A stretch of DNA of 64,000 nt from Enterococcus haemoperoxidus ATCC BAA-382 (GTDB lineage Bacteria > Bacillota > Bacilli > Lactobacillales > Enterococcaceae): positions 2,181,464-2,245,463 of the forward strand of contig NZ_KE136479.1 of NCBI RefSeq assembly GCF_000407165.1, given 5' to 3'. The translations under genes were made by a program, and so were the position numbers. Below are positions 36,236 through 44,885 of this stretch, piece after piece; within the stretch, counting starts at the first letter, position 1, and every line of letters starts with the position of its first letter. The notes beneath the pieces are model-generated. The model was not told the DNA's origin, did no database searches, and saw only the letters and a program-made list of their open reading frames with translations.

Positions 36236-37600
36236 GGCTCTTTGTCAACTAATGTTGGTGAAGAAAATCAAAAAAATTAAATCGATTAGTATGATTCCTA
36301 GAGGAACTGTCCTCTAGTTTTTTTTCTTGAAAAAGAATGGTGCCAAAACACAAAGAAATTCTCAATTTGAAATTGTAAAAGTTACGAAACCCGTAAGCAT
36401 TTCTCTTTAACACTTTAATATGATTATTTAAACATTCTAATGGCCCATTGGAATAAGGCAATTCTAGCACATTTTTAATTTCATTTTGATACTTCTTAAA
36501 AGTAGAAATAGTCGTTTGATAGCAGGTAGGAAGATGGTGGAAATTTTCGGTCTAATAGTGCATAAAACCGAGCAAAATTTCTTGTTTGTACGGCATAAAG
36601 AAAGTCCTGATAATAGGTCTAGCCACTTTTCAACTCGTTATCATACGTAAGTAATCGATCAACGACTTCTGTTTCAGTTAAATAGGTGCCAAAGGCGTTT
36701 TTCAAAATCAAGCTTCAATTGATTTTTTTGAAGAAGTTTCCAGTATTTCTTCAAGTGTCGATATTTTTTTGCTTCTGTATTTCCCTGATGAAGAAACGTA
36801 TCCATTCTCTGAATACGGTGTTTTAAAAAGGTTCGACCGATGAGTTGGACAATATGAAGACGATCAAGAATAATCTGTGTCGTCGGAAATAACTTTTTGA
36901 TGAGAGAAAAATAAGGTGCATACATATCACAAACAATATACTTTACCATTTTACGAACAGACAAAGGAAATCTTGAAAAGTAACGCTCTAGAAAAGGTAG
37001 TTGCCGGTTTTCAACGACATCACTTAACTGCTTTGTTTGACCGTCCATCATGATGAAACTCATAGAAGCCTCGACTTGCCTAACTGATTTAAATTCATCG
37101 AAGCAGAGGTCTTCAGGTAATGTGAGTCGATTAATTTTTTTGGTTCATAAAATCGTTTCAAGACACGATACACAGAGGAAACAGAGACCTTCTTTTGACG
37201 CGCAATTTCACTCATAGAGGTGACATTTCTGAGCCGATCGGCAATTGATAGCTTCACTTTAGTTAAAATCGAACACTATTTTCTCAACAAGACTCGTCTT
37301 AGCAACGAACGATCGATTGCAGGAGTGACAGAAGAAACGGCTTTTCTTCAAGCGTAAATATGTTTGATATTCAGAAACATCATTCAATAAAATTAGATAA
37401 AGGGTAAAGCCCCAACAATAATAGCCGCTTGATATTCCGATTCGCAATGAGGACAAGTGTGAGCTGAATAATCGAGCGTACCTGATAAGACCTGACAGAT
37501 TCTTCCTTTGATTCGTTCCTTTTTTAAGAAATTTTCATTAAAAATGATGTTTAAGTCTAGAATATCTAAGGTTTCTTTGCTAAGTTTTGTATAGGACATC
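36236..37600 (-). mobile_element. Degenerate ISL3-family insertion sequence
   Basis: The left end GGCTCTTTGTCAACTAATG begins at 36236, directly after the exonuclease stop codon, and resembles ISL3-family terminal repeats. The element contains only a broken transposase. No convincing right-hand repeat was found in 37600-37720, so the right border is uncertain and no target duplication can be shown. Confidence 0.75.
36249..37599 (-). pseudogene. ISL3-family transposase, multiply frameshifted
   Basis: Fragments in at least five reading frames assemble to one ISL3 transposase: N-terminus with a CPHC zinc pair (37599-37393), second zinc pair FCHSCNRSF (about 37320), helix-turn-helix MSEIARQKKVSVSSVYRVLK (37257-37060), DDE domain beginning near CFDEFKSV and MDGQTKQLSD with the second Asp in YIVCDMYAPYF (37063-36674), and the C-terminal SNGPLECLNNHIKVLKRNAY (36470-36249). 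The typical SNGPxEG has Cys for Gly. The enzyme cannot be made whole; the copy is dead. Confidence 0.92.
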
Positions 37601-37677
37601 TTGATTTCCCCATTTGATTAGTTTTCTTCGACTTAATTCTAAAGGATATCAGGTTGTCTTTTCTATTATTTTGCACT

Positions 37678-37709
37678 AAAAAAGATGCTGGTGATTTCTC
37701 ACCAACATC
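37678..37709 (-). terminator. Terminator of the membrane acyltransferase gene
   Basis: GATGCTGGTGA (37684-37694) pairs with TCACCAACATC (37699-37709), one mismatch on plus but a G-T pair on minus, followed on minus by six T. Confidence 0.85.
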
Positions 37710-37789
37710 AGATTTTTCGAGGTCTTATTATATTCGATTAGATATCTTCATATTTTTTCTATTCATCTAATACATACTAATTTATTTTC

Positions 37790-38815
37790 TTATGCTCCAA
37801 TGCGCAATAAAGCAAATAGCTGTTGTCTCAAAATATCGATTAGCGAGCAGACTATATAAACTAAAATAATAATTACAATAGAAGTCACAACTAAATTTAC
37901 CCCATAATATGATGCTTTAAATGCCGTCAACTCTTTCCATAGAAAATGGCGAATATAATTATTATCATGAATTAGATAAACACCTAATGTTGCGGAACCC
38001 AATAAATTTACAAAAGGTATAGAACCGATATTCCAATTTTTAACACCACAAAAAAGCAAGATTGACAAAAGAAGATATAGAGGACTTTCAATGTCCATCA
38101 TTAAACTTTTAGAAAGTGCATTTTCATTTTGGTGATTGTAAAAAGCAAGTAATGCAATTAAAAAAGCTATAATCATAAAAACAACAGCACTTTTTATAAA
38201 ATAACTTTTAGCGCTTTTAGCAAATGACTCAGGGTATACCTTTATATAGGCAGCAATAAAATAAATAAACAAAAACCACATACCACTTTCGACCTCACCG
38301 TAATTAGCTACTAACAACGATATAACTGGTTTAATTGATAGAAACACAAAAAAAACTATTAAAAGGATTGCATGTTGCTTTCTGTTCATATTTTCCACCA
38401 AAATATTTAAGAACGGCGCCAAGCAGTATAATAGCACATAAGAACTAATAAACCAATATTGCTGAAACACAATTGGCAAACTTGCTACGATGCTATTTTT
38501 AACGTTCAATATAGAATGGTCTTTTCCAAAAAATGCAAAAATGAAGAAGATGGCAATTGAGTAAAAAAAGACTTGTAACCACAACTGTAATAATTTTTTT
38601 GGCTTAAATACCTTATCCACTAAAAAATATCCACTAATCAATAAAAAACAATTTACACCAAATTTCCCAGCCGATCCAATAATATCGAGAAAAATTGGCT
38701 TCATACGTAAAGTTTCTCCAAAATCCCATTCGGAATGAACAACATAATGGTGCATTACAATAACAAAGGCGCTTAATATCCGAAAAAACTCAAAATTTGA
38801 TTTTCTAACATTCAT
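37790..38815 (-). CDS. Acyltransferase 3 family membrane protein
   Basis: A 341-residue, ten-segment membrane acyltransferase (OafA/NodX type). The N-terminal motif FEFFRILSAFVIVMHHYVVH (about 8-27) holds the paired catalytic histidines; FGVNCFLLISGYFLVDK (about 52-68) is also typical. These proteins transfer acyl groups, often acetyl, to surface sugars. The coding sequence is more AT-rich than its neighbours and lies beside a dead IS with no polysaccharide genes near, which may hint at acquisition. Start ATG 38815 with a weak site (TAAGG). Confidence 0.85.
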   Translation of the reverse strand: MNVRKSNFEFFRILSAFVIVMHHYVVHSEWDFGETLRMKPIFLDIIGSAGKFGVNCFLLISGYFLVDKVFKPKKLLQLWLQVFFYSIAIFFIFAFFGKDHSILNVKNSIVASLPIVFQQYWFISSYVLLYCLAPFLNILVENMNRKQHAILLIVFFVFLSIKPVISLLVANYGEVESGMWFLFIYFIAAYIKVYPESFAKSAKSYFIKSAVVFMIIAFLIALLAFYNHQNENALSKSLMMDIESPLYLLLSILLFCGVKNWNIGSIPFVNLLGSATLGVYLIHDNNYIRHFLWKELTAFKASYYGVNLVVTSIVIIILVYIVCSLIDILRQQLFALLRIGA

Positions 38816-38985
38816 GTATTATATACCTTACTTACCTATTTTTAAATTTTGTATCTTCTTTAACCTATTATACTAGATTTTATAAGTAATTAAAGTACTT
38901 TAGCGAAAATTAACTATCAAGTTAGCATTTTAAAATTCTTGACTCAGCTTTCAATAATCAGTTTGACTTAATAAAAATAAATAAC

Positions 38986-39025
38986 CAAAAAAGACATCTG
39001 AATTAATTTTCAATACAGATGTCTT
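38986..39025 (-). terminator. Terminator of the ahpC-reductase transcript
   Basis: AAGACATCTG (38991-39000) and CAGATGTCTT (39016-39025), then six T on minus. Confidence 0.9.
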
Positions 39026-39029
39026 TACT

Positions 39030-40718
39030 CTATTTTTCTAAAATCTCAATGATTTCGTCCATGTTTTTAGAACCAAAAATAATGTCTTTATCATCAATGA
39101 TCATCGCAGGGACACTCATGATTTTCTTTTCTGTTTTCAACTCTGGGAAAACACCGATATCGATCATTTCCGCTTCAACATTGTGATTGATCGAAGCAAT
39201 TCTCTGACAAGCTGCTACAACATCTGGGCAGTAATGACAAGTCAATGAAACAAAAATCTGTACTTTCTTTTTAGGTAATTCTTTGATTTTATTGACCACA
39301 GGCTCTTCTATTGGCTGTCCAGCACTTCCTACATTATAGACAGCTAAAACAATTGAGTTCACTTCATGCCCGCTTGGAATACCACTAAATTTGATTCCGG
39401 TATATTCACCTTGATCATTTAAAATAACAACACTTGGTAATTTATCAATACCATATTTCGCTTCTATATCAGAATCAGCACCTTTTTGAACAGTTTCCAG
39501 CAAGATTTTGTCGCTTAATGAGGCAAATTCTGTTAGGAAAGAATTCAATTCAAGTGATTTATCTTCGCTGCTATCCATCACTTGTAATAAAGTTACATTT
39601 TTCGTTAATTTACCAAAAATACCACCCAATTGTTCTCTCATTGCATCAGGGAACCATGTATTATTAACACTTGTCGCCTTAGTAGGTTTCTTCTCTGCTT
39701 TTGGTTGAGTTTCTTTATTTTCAGCATGTTGCTTCGCTAAACGTTTTTCCATGCGTTCATTGACAATTGGCAAACCAGCTTTTGTTTTTTCTTCTGTGAT
39801 ATATTTTTGTGCATTTGTTGCAGCGATTGCGCCATCTGCAACAGCGGTAACGATTTGACGTAATTCTTTGATACGTAAATCTCCAGCTGCATAAACACCT
39901 GGTACATTGGTTTCCATATTTTCATTTGTCGGTACATAGCCGCGGTCTAATTCGACTTTCCCTTCAAAAATCTCTGTACTTGGTTTGTTCCCTGCAAAAA
40001 CAAACATACCAAACGTGCTGTCTGCTGGTGCTTCATATGTTGTTTCTTCACCAGTTTCATTATTAACAAAAACAGCTTTACGAACAAAGTCATCTCCAGT
40101 AATTTCTTTGACTTCTGTATTGTAAATAATTTTGATATCTGGATGTTGTTTAGCTGCTTCTGCTGTTAATTTCGCACAAGTAAAATCAGGCTCACGAATG
40201 ATCATTGTGACTGATTTACCATAACGAGTTAAATAGACTGCTTCTTCCGCTGCTGCATATCCGCCACCAAGTACAAAAATATCTAATCCTTGGAAAAATT
40301 CACCATCACATGTTGAACAATAGGCAATACCGCGTCCTGTAAATTCAACTTCACCTGGGAAACCAATTTTACGTGCTGAAGCGCCTGTTGCGATAATTAC
40401 AGCATACGCTTGATAGGTTTTAGTCGCGGACTTGACTGTTTTAACTGTTTGGCTTAGATCAACATCGATGATTTCATCTGTTGTAAATTCAACACCAAAA
40501 TCAAGGGCTTGTAAACGCATGTCTTCCATCAACTCAGGACCAGTTGTTGCTCTAATCGCTGGGTAATTCACGATTTCAGATGTTGTCGTTACTTGTCCGC
40601 CAATCTTGTCTTTTTCAATGATCAATGTATCTAACATCGCACGACCTGCATAAATCCCTGCTGATAAAGCAGCCGATCCGCCGCCGATTACGATTAAATC
40701 ATAAATTTCTTGACTCAT
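39030..40718 (-). CDS. AhpF-like flavoprotein with permuted domain order
   Basis: A 562-residue fusion. Residues about 1-310 are a thioredoxin-reductase-type flavoprotein: FAD motif VIGGGSAALSAGIYAGR (about 10-26), redox CSTCDGEFF (about 135-143), NAD motif VLGGGYAAAEEAVYLT, and PGVYAAGDLR. After a charged linker (about 312-350) comes a tandem thioredoxin-fold region like the AhpF N-terminal domain, with its disulphide in SLTCHYCPDVVAAC (about 490-503). In enterobacterial AhpF this domain is N-terminal, so the order is swapped. It lies 95 bases after ahpC and probably reduces AhpC. Confidence 0.9.
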   Translation of the reverse strand: MSQEIYDLIVIGGGSAALSAGIYAGRAMLDTLIIEKDKIGGQVTTTSEIVNYPAIRATTGPELMEDMRLQALDFGVEFTTDEIIDVDLSQTVKTVKSATKTYQAYAVIIATGASARKIGFPGEVEFTGRGIAYCSTCDGEFFQGLDIFVLGGGYAAAEEAVYLTRYGKSVTMIIREPDFTCAKLTAEAAKQHPDIKIIYNTEVKEITGDDFVRKAVFVNNETGEETTYEAPADSTFGMFVFAGNKPSTEIFEGKVELDRGYVPTNENMETNVPGVYAAGDLRIKELRQIVTAVADGAIAATNAQKYITEEKTKAGLPIVNERMEKRLAKQHAENKETQPKAEKKPTKATSVNNTWFPDAMREQLGGIFGKLTKNVTLLQVMDSSEDKSLELNSFLTEFASLSDKILLETVQKGADSDIEAKYGIDKLPSVVILNDQGEYTGIKFSGIPSGHEVNSIVLAVYNVGSAGQPIEEPVVNKIKELPKKKVQIFVSLTCHYCPDVVAACQRIASINHNVEAEMIDIGVFPELKTEKKIMSVPAMIIDDKDIIFGSKNMDEIIEILEK

Positions 40719-40765
40719 GTATGTTCTCCTTTATGTCGATTTCATTATTTTGCTCTATAAATTTT

Positions 40766-40793
40766 AAGAAAGACTTCCTAGAAAGGAAGTCTT
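40766..40793 (-). terminator. Hairpin between ahpC and the reductase gene
   Basis: Perfect AAGACTTCCT/AGGAAGTCTT stem with AGAA loop and a weak T run on minus. Probably partial termination or mRNA stabilisation, giving more AhpC than reductase. Confidence 0.65.
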
Positions 40794-40813
40794 AAGGTCA
40801 TCTATTTGATCGT

Positions 40814-41377
40814 TTAGATTTTACCAACTAAGTCTAAACTTGGTGCGATTGTTTCTTCGCCTGGTTTCCAATTTGCTGGACAAACTTTATCGCCATGTTT
40901 TGCTACAAATTGAGATGCTTCTAATTTACGAACTAGCTCATCCGCATTACGGCCAATACCCATATCATTGATTTCGTATGATTTGATTTCGCCTTCTGGG
41001 CTAACGATAAATGTACCACGGTAAGCTTGACCTAGATCTTCGTTTAAAACACCGAAGAAACGAGCAATTTTACCATTTGGGTCAGCTAACATTGGGTATT
41101 TGATTTTACCGATCGTATCTGTCGCATCAGCCCATGCTTTATGAACAAAGTGGCTATCTTCTGATACTGAATATACTTCACAATTCAACTCTTTTAAGTG
41201 ATCATAATGATCTTGCATGTCCCCTAATTCCGTTGGACAAACAAATGAAAAGTCTGCTGGATAGAAGAAGAAAATACTCCATTTACCTAATACATCTGCT
41301 GTTGATACTTTGATAAAATCTCCATCTTGGTAAGCGTCACATTCAAAGTCTAATAGTTTTGTGTTGATTAAATTCAT
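40814..41377 (-). CDS. ahpC: Alkyl hydroperoxide reductase subunit C (peroxiredoxin)
   Basis: Typical 2-Cys peroxiredoxin, 187 residues, reducing H2O2 and organic peroxides. Peroxidatic Cys in DFSFVCPTELGD (about 47) and resolving Cys in KVCPANWKPG (about 166). The second ATG (41377) is used because AGGAGG is nine bases upstream, versus three for the first (41383). Expression likely responds to peroxide: a PerR-like box lies in its promoter. The leader is long and structured. Confidence 0.96.
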   Translation of the reverse strand: MNLINTKLLDFECDAYQDGDFIKVSTADVLGKWSIFFFYPADFSFVCPTELGDMQDHYDHLKELNCEVYSVSEDSHFVHKAWADATDTIGKIKYPMLADPNGKIARFFGVLNEDLGQAYRGTFIVSPEGEIKSYEINDMGIGRNADELVRKLEASQFVAKHGDKVCPANWKPGEETIAPSLDLVGKI

Positions 41378-41383
41378 ATACAT

Positions 41384-41525
41384 ATTCCTCCTAAAATTTA
41401 AAAGCGTAACGGGTTGATTTAGTCACAATTGAAAACAGGAAAATATGAATGTGATGCTTTCTATTCTCAATCATATTTTAGCTTTTTTCCATGAAACTAG
41501 CCCGTGAAGCTAGGTATTTTTCTAC
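41384..41525 (-). promoter_or_regulatory. Structured ahpC 5' leader
   Basis: About 145 untranslated bases with nested pairing: TAGCTTCACGGG (5' side) faces CCCGTTACG near the 3' end, and AAAATATGA pairs with TCATATTTT inside. The 3' end CCCGTTACGCTTTTAAATTT then runs into AGGAGG. The leader of the M42 peptidase gene (51732-51855) shares both conserved ends. Confidence 0.55.
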
Positions 41526-41531
41526 ACTCTT

Positions 41532-41560
41532 AGCGTATCAATTTAAAATTATTATGTCAA
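41532..41560 (-). promoter_or_regulatory. ahpC promoter with PerR-like box
   Basis: TTGACA (41555-41560), 17-base spacer, TACGCT (41532-41537) on minus. Within the spacer, 41543-41557 reads ACATAATAATTTTAA, matching the PerR consensus (TTATAATnATTATAA) at 11 of 14 fixed positions. Binding there would block polymerase. Confidence 0.7.
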
Positions 41561-41684
41561 TAGAATTATTACAGTTTAGTTATTTTATTTTTGCTATTTT
41601 CGTCTTTTCTTTGAGAAAATAGCTCTTTCATTCTCAATAAGATGAAAAAACAACGTTTATTGTTTGTCTGATCATATTTACACA

Positions 41685-41726
41685 ATAAAATAAAAATAGA
41701 ACAAAGGCAAGCACCTCTATCCTATT
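41685..41726 (-). terminator. Terminator of the second DUF915 gene
   Basis: Thirteen-base arms (41695-41707 with 41714-41726) with several G-T pairs, followed by TTTTATTTTATT on minus. Confidence 0.85.
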
Positions 41727-41742
41727 TCATCTTCACTTTATT

Positions 41743-42588
41743 CTACCAAAAAAAATCTTTCACTAATTGAACGACTCTCTGATTTTCAACTAACTCACTG
41801 TGACTGGTATTTTCTCCTTTAATCAATATTTCTTGATACTCGGCTACCTGATCCTGAAAAATATACCTTCCTGAAAAAACGCTTTGTACAGGAACGGTAT
41901 TGTCAGATGCAGTATCATTAACTTCTCCAGCAATATTTAACATCTTGATCGTATCAGGGATGTTTTCTAAATTCGTTAAATAGCCTTTTAGCAGATCACT
42001 AGTTTCTTTTAGTTGTGTAAAGGAGGTCACAGCGTCATTATATTTTTTTAACGTATCATTATATGGTGTCCCAAGTGTTATCAGTTTGGCTAATTTAGGA
42101 TCGTCAGATTGCTGAAATTCTTCCAGATAAGAAGTGATCACTAATCCGCCATTGGAATGTCCCAGATAATTGTATGTTTCAAATGAATACTTTTCTTGTA
42201 TATAACGCAATGCTAATTGATACCATTTACCTTGAACAGATAATGTTTTGTTACTACTGTCTTCAAAAGCAATCACTATCATAGGGTGTTTTGTTGAACT
42301 CGTTAGTTTCCCCTTAGATGAAACAGTTCCATCCGTTGCCACAGTAACTTTTAGCACATCCGCTTTTAGATCTAATGTTTTGATTAAGCCATTGAATCGA
42401 TTTACGGTTCCATTAGTCCCTGGAACAAAAATCGTTGGGATTTGAATTGCCACAGGTTCACTCGTTGGCGTAAATTTTTCGGCAAATGCAGTTATGCCTT
42501 TTTGAAGTAAAAGAAAGAGCATTAGAACAACACCTACAATCAAAAGTATTTTTGGAACCTTTCTTTTTATGTTTTTAGTATTATTCAT
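41743..42588 (-). CDS. DUF915-type alpha/beta hydrolase, membrane-anchored
   Basis: A 281-residue hydrolase with a basic N-terminus and one membrane segment (about 12-30) but no lipobox Cys. The core matches its paralogue at 27600-28466: PTIFVPGTNGTVNRFNGLI, nucleophile elbow GHSNGG (Ser about 142), acidic VNDTASDNTVPV, and late His in NTSHSELVEN. The oxyanion motif has PGTNG in place of HGYSG. Probably extracytoplasmic. Function unknown. AGGAGGG precedes the ATG. Confidence 0.85.
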   Translation of the reverse strand: MNNTKNIKRKVPKILLIVGVVLMLFLLLQKGITAFAEKFTPTSEPVAIQIPTIFVPGTNGTVNRFNGLIKTLDLKADVLKVTVATDGTVSSKGKLTSSTKHPMIVIAFEDSSNKTLSVQGKWYQLALRYIQEKYSFETYNYLGHSNGGLVITSYLEEFQQSDDPKLAKLITLGTPYNDTLKKYNDAVTSFTQLKETSDLLKGYLTNLENIPDTIKMLNIAGEVNDTASDNTVPVQSVFSGRYIFQDQVAEYQEILIKGENTSHSELVENQRVVQLVKDFFW

Positions 42589-42671
42589 GACGTTTCCCTC
42601 CTCTTATAGAGAAAGTGTACGCCTTGAAACTTAAACGAAGGTTAAACACAATCGAAAGAAGGAAACTAAGC

Positions 42672-43298
42672 TTAAGAGATTAAAAATGATTCATCCATAT
42701 TCTTGTCTTTGCCAAAATGCTTACCATGAACATCAATCACTGCATGCCATTCTTTACATAAATCATGAGGGATTTCTTCGGTCAAATGAATAAAGTCTTT
42801 CCGCATTTCTTCATAAGTCTTATATGGACCAAACCCTAAACGATTAAACAAACGAATGGCATATTGATCTGCAATAAAAACATTTCGTTCAAAGATATAA
42901 AGGAGCATTGCATCCGCCGTTTCAGAACCAACACCTTTGATCGTCAATAGCTCTTTTCTAAGCGCCTCAGTGGAGTAAGTACGAAACTTCTCAAAATCAC
43001 TACCATGAGAAATAAACCAACTGATTAATGCTTTGATATAGTTACTTTTTTGAGTGAAGAATCCTGCTGGACGAATCAATTCTTGCAGTATTTCTAATTC
43101 GATTTCATGGAGACTTTCCACAGTTAAATAAGGTTCCAAATTATTCAATGCTTTATGAGCATTTTTTTCAGTCGTCTGCTGGATCAAAATCATTGAGACC
43201 CAATCAGAAATACGATTGGTATCTTCCCACCAATACTGGAAACCGTAATGCGCAACTAAATTATTTAACACTTGGCGCTTCTCTTTATCTGATTTCAT
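42672..43298 (-). CDS. EndoIII-like HhH-GPD protein without iron-sulphur cysteines
   Basis: A 208-residue HhH-GPD protein related to endonuclease III and MutY. ILIQQTTEKNA (about 37-47), the helix-hairpin-helix LLTIKGVGSETADAMLLY (about 117-134) and the catalytic Asp in VFIADQYAIR (about 143) are present. The lysine that gives EndoIII its lyase activity (GVGxKTA) is replaced by Glu here (GSETA), and the C-terminal four-cysteine cluster is missing: only one Cys occurs in the last 40 residues. It may be a monofunctional glycosylase of unknown specificity. Confidence 0.82.
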   Translation of the reverse strand: MKSDKEKRQVLNNLVAHYGFQYWWEDTNRISDWVSMILIQQTTEKNAHKALNNLEPYLTVESLHEIELEILQELIRPAGFFTQKSNYIKALISWFISHGSDFEKFRTYSTEALRKELLTIKGVGSETADAMLLYIFERNVFIADQYAIRLFNRLGFGPYKTYEEMRKDFIHLTEEIPHDLCKEWHAVIDVHGKHFGKDKNMDESFLIS

Positions 43299-43324
43299 CT
43301 TTATCTACTCCTTTATTATCACAT

Positions 43325-43363
43325 AAAAAAACTTAGGTCAAAATACTTAAATCCTGACCCAAG
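43325..43363 (-). terminator. trmR terminator
   Basis: CTTAGGTCA (43332-43340) pairs with TGACCCAAG (43355-43363), then seven T on minus. Confidence 0.85.
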
Positions 43364-43374
43364 CCGTATAATTG

Positions 43375-44055
43375 TTATTCACTTATTTCTCTTTCTTTTG
43401 TGATCATGATCACGCCATCACCTAATGGCAATAAAGTTGAGGTCAAATCTGGGTGGGTCATGACTGTATCCAAAAATTGATTCAACTTTCTGTGGATCGT
43501 TCTTTGACTACGCGGAATGTCTTCGATCGGATCTAAAATTGTGCCTGATTGGAACACATCATCCACCATCAACACGCCACCAACGCGTAATAAACGTAAG
43601 CATTCAGGTAAAAATTCGATGTATTTTGATTTCGCACTATCCATAAAAATAAAGTCATAGGGACCCGTTAATGTGGGTAAAACTTCTGCTGCTTGTCCTT
43701 CTAATAAAGTCACTTTATCTGTTAACCCTAAGCGTTCATAGGTTACTTTCGCTTTTCTGATCATCACATCAAATCGATCAATTGTAGTGACATGTCCGTC
43801 TTCTCCAACATATTGGGCCATCAAGCTAGAGGAAAAACCGATTGCTGTACCAATTTCTAGAATATTTTTAGGTTTGATTTGATCTAAAAAAAATTGTAGA
43901 AACACTACTGTTTCATGAGGAATGATCGGCACTCCAGCAACGTGTGCTTCTTCTTCAATCACGCCAAGTTCTCCTTGGATTTTTTTTTGTTTATTTCGCA
44001 TAAAATCAACAAGTTCTTGTTTCACAACTGGTCGATGCATCATTTCGTTTCGCAT
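43375..44055 (-). CDS. trmR: SAM-dependent O-methyltransferase, TrmR type
   Basis: A 226-residue class I O-methyltransferase close to B. subtilis YrrM/TrmR, which methylates 5-hydroxyuridine in tRNA wobble positions. SAM motif NILEIGTAIGFSSSLMA (about 65-81), TIDRFDVMIRKAK, FIFMDSAKSKYIEFLP (about 136-151) and VDDVFQSG with metal-binding Asp residues. AAAGGAG precedes the ATG. The tRNA role is inferred from family resemblance; some members act on small phenols. Confidence 0.8.
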   Translation of the reverse strand: MRNEMMHRPVVKQELVDFMRNKQKKIQGELGVIEEEAHVAGVPIIPHETVVFLQFFLDQIKPKNILEIGTAIGFSSSLMAQYVGEDGHVTTIDRFDVMIRKAKVTYERLGLTDKVTLLEGQAAEVLPTLTGPYDFIFMDSAKSKYIEFLPECLRLLRVGGVLMVDDVFQSGTILDPIEDIPRSQRTIHRKLNQFLDTVMTHPDLTSTLLPLGDGVIMITKEREISE

Positions 44056-44141
44056 ATTATCGCTCCTTTTCGCTTCTTTATTATACGAAGAGAAGGATAT
44101 GATGTCAAAAAATAATTTTAATTTTTACTTACTAAATTTTT

Positions 44142-44507
44142 CTATTTTTTGTTGATTTTTTTAGTGATTCGTTCGTTCATTTTTCTTTTTAGTTCGTTGA
44201 TTCGTGTTTTCGCTTGCATTTCATGTAGTGTATTTTCTGCGAAAGAGCCCACATCTTCACCAACCAATTGTAAGACTGGTATATTATTTGTGGCACCTTC
44301 TTCAAAAAAATCTAGTAGTTCCAACATTGGTGGCAGCATATCCATACCATCGCCTGCAGTAAATTCCCATAAAAACTTTTGAACTTCTTTGTACACGATT
44401 TGATAGTCAGAAGGAAGTTCCTTCAAGCGCGCCATTTGTTTATTGTATTCTACCTTGTCTGCATGAACCTGTTTAAAATAATTGATGACATTTTTATTTT
44501 TCATCAT
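44142..44507 (-). CDS. DUF1048 family protein
   Basis: A 121-residue, largely helical soluble protein of the DUF1048 family, which commonly follows PadR genes. The core includes YKEVQKFLWEFTAGDGMDML; the C-terminus is a basic helix. Function unknown, perhaps a partner of the regulator. It overlaps padR by 14 bases and has AAGGAGGG before its two ATGs. Confidence 0.82.
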   Translation of the reverse strand: MMKNKNVINYFKQVHADKVEYNKQMARLKELPSDYQIVYKEVQKFLWEFTAGDGMDMLPPMLELLDFFEEGATNNIPVLQLVGEDVGSFAENTLHEMQAKTRINELKRKMNERITKKINKK

Positions 44508-44829
44508 CTTTTCCCTCCTTTAATTTTTCGATCTGGCCTGAAATAAATGTCCAGCGTTGCCAAAATAGGTCGAGTTCTTTTTCTCCTGCTTCATTTAGGG
44601 AATAAAATTTACGCATTGGTCCAACAGTTGATTTCTTCTTTGTAACAGTGACTAAGTTCTTTTTTTCTAAACGTAAAAGAATAGTATAAACCGTTCCTTC
44701 AACGATATCTTCAAATCCATGTTCTTGTAAATTATTGGTTATTTCATAACCATATGTTTCATGTCGCTTGATAATTTCCAGAATAACTCCTTCTAGAACG
44801 CCCTTAAGCATTTCTGTGGTCCCGTTCAT
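44494..44829 (-). CDS. PadR family transcriptional regulator
   Basis: A 111-residue PadR-type winged-helix regulator: KGVLEGVILEIIKRHETYGYEI (as two parts: GVLEGVILEIIKRHETYGYE, about 10-29), the recognition region EGTVYTILLRLEKKNLV and a short helical dimerisation tail. It likely represses its own operon with the DUF1048 gene. No transporter is adjacent, so the regulon is unknown. Confidence 0.9.
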   Translation of the reverse strand: MNGTTEMLKGVLEGVILEIIKRHETYGYEITNNLQEHGFEDIVEGTVYTILLRLEKKNLVTVTKKKSTVGPMRKFYSLNEAGEKELDLFWQRWTFISGQIEKLKEGKDDEK

Positions 44830-44885
44830 AATACTTCATCACCTATTCTTTCATATGATACTTGAGGTTCATATTATTTTCCCTC

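Noticed and set aside
37681-37722. Right inverted repeat of the ISL3 element
   Set aside because: The shared ATGTTGGTGA block belongs to the terminator hairpin of the acyltransferase gene; the outer bases do not match GGCTCTTTGTC.
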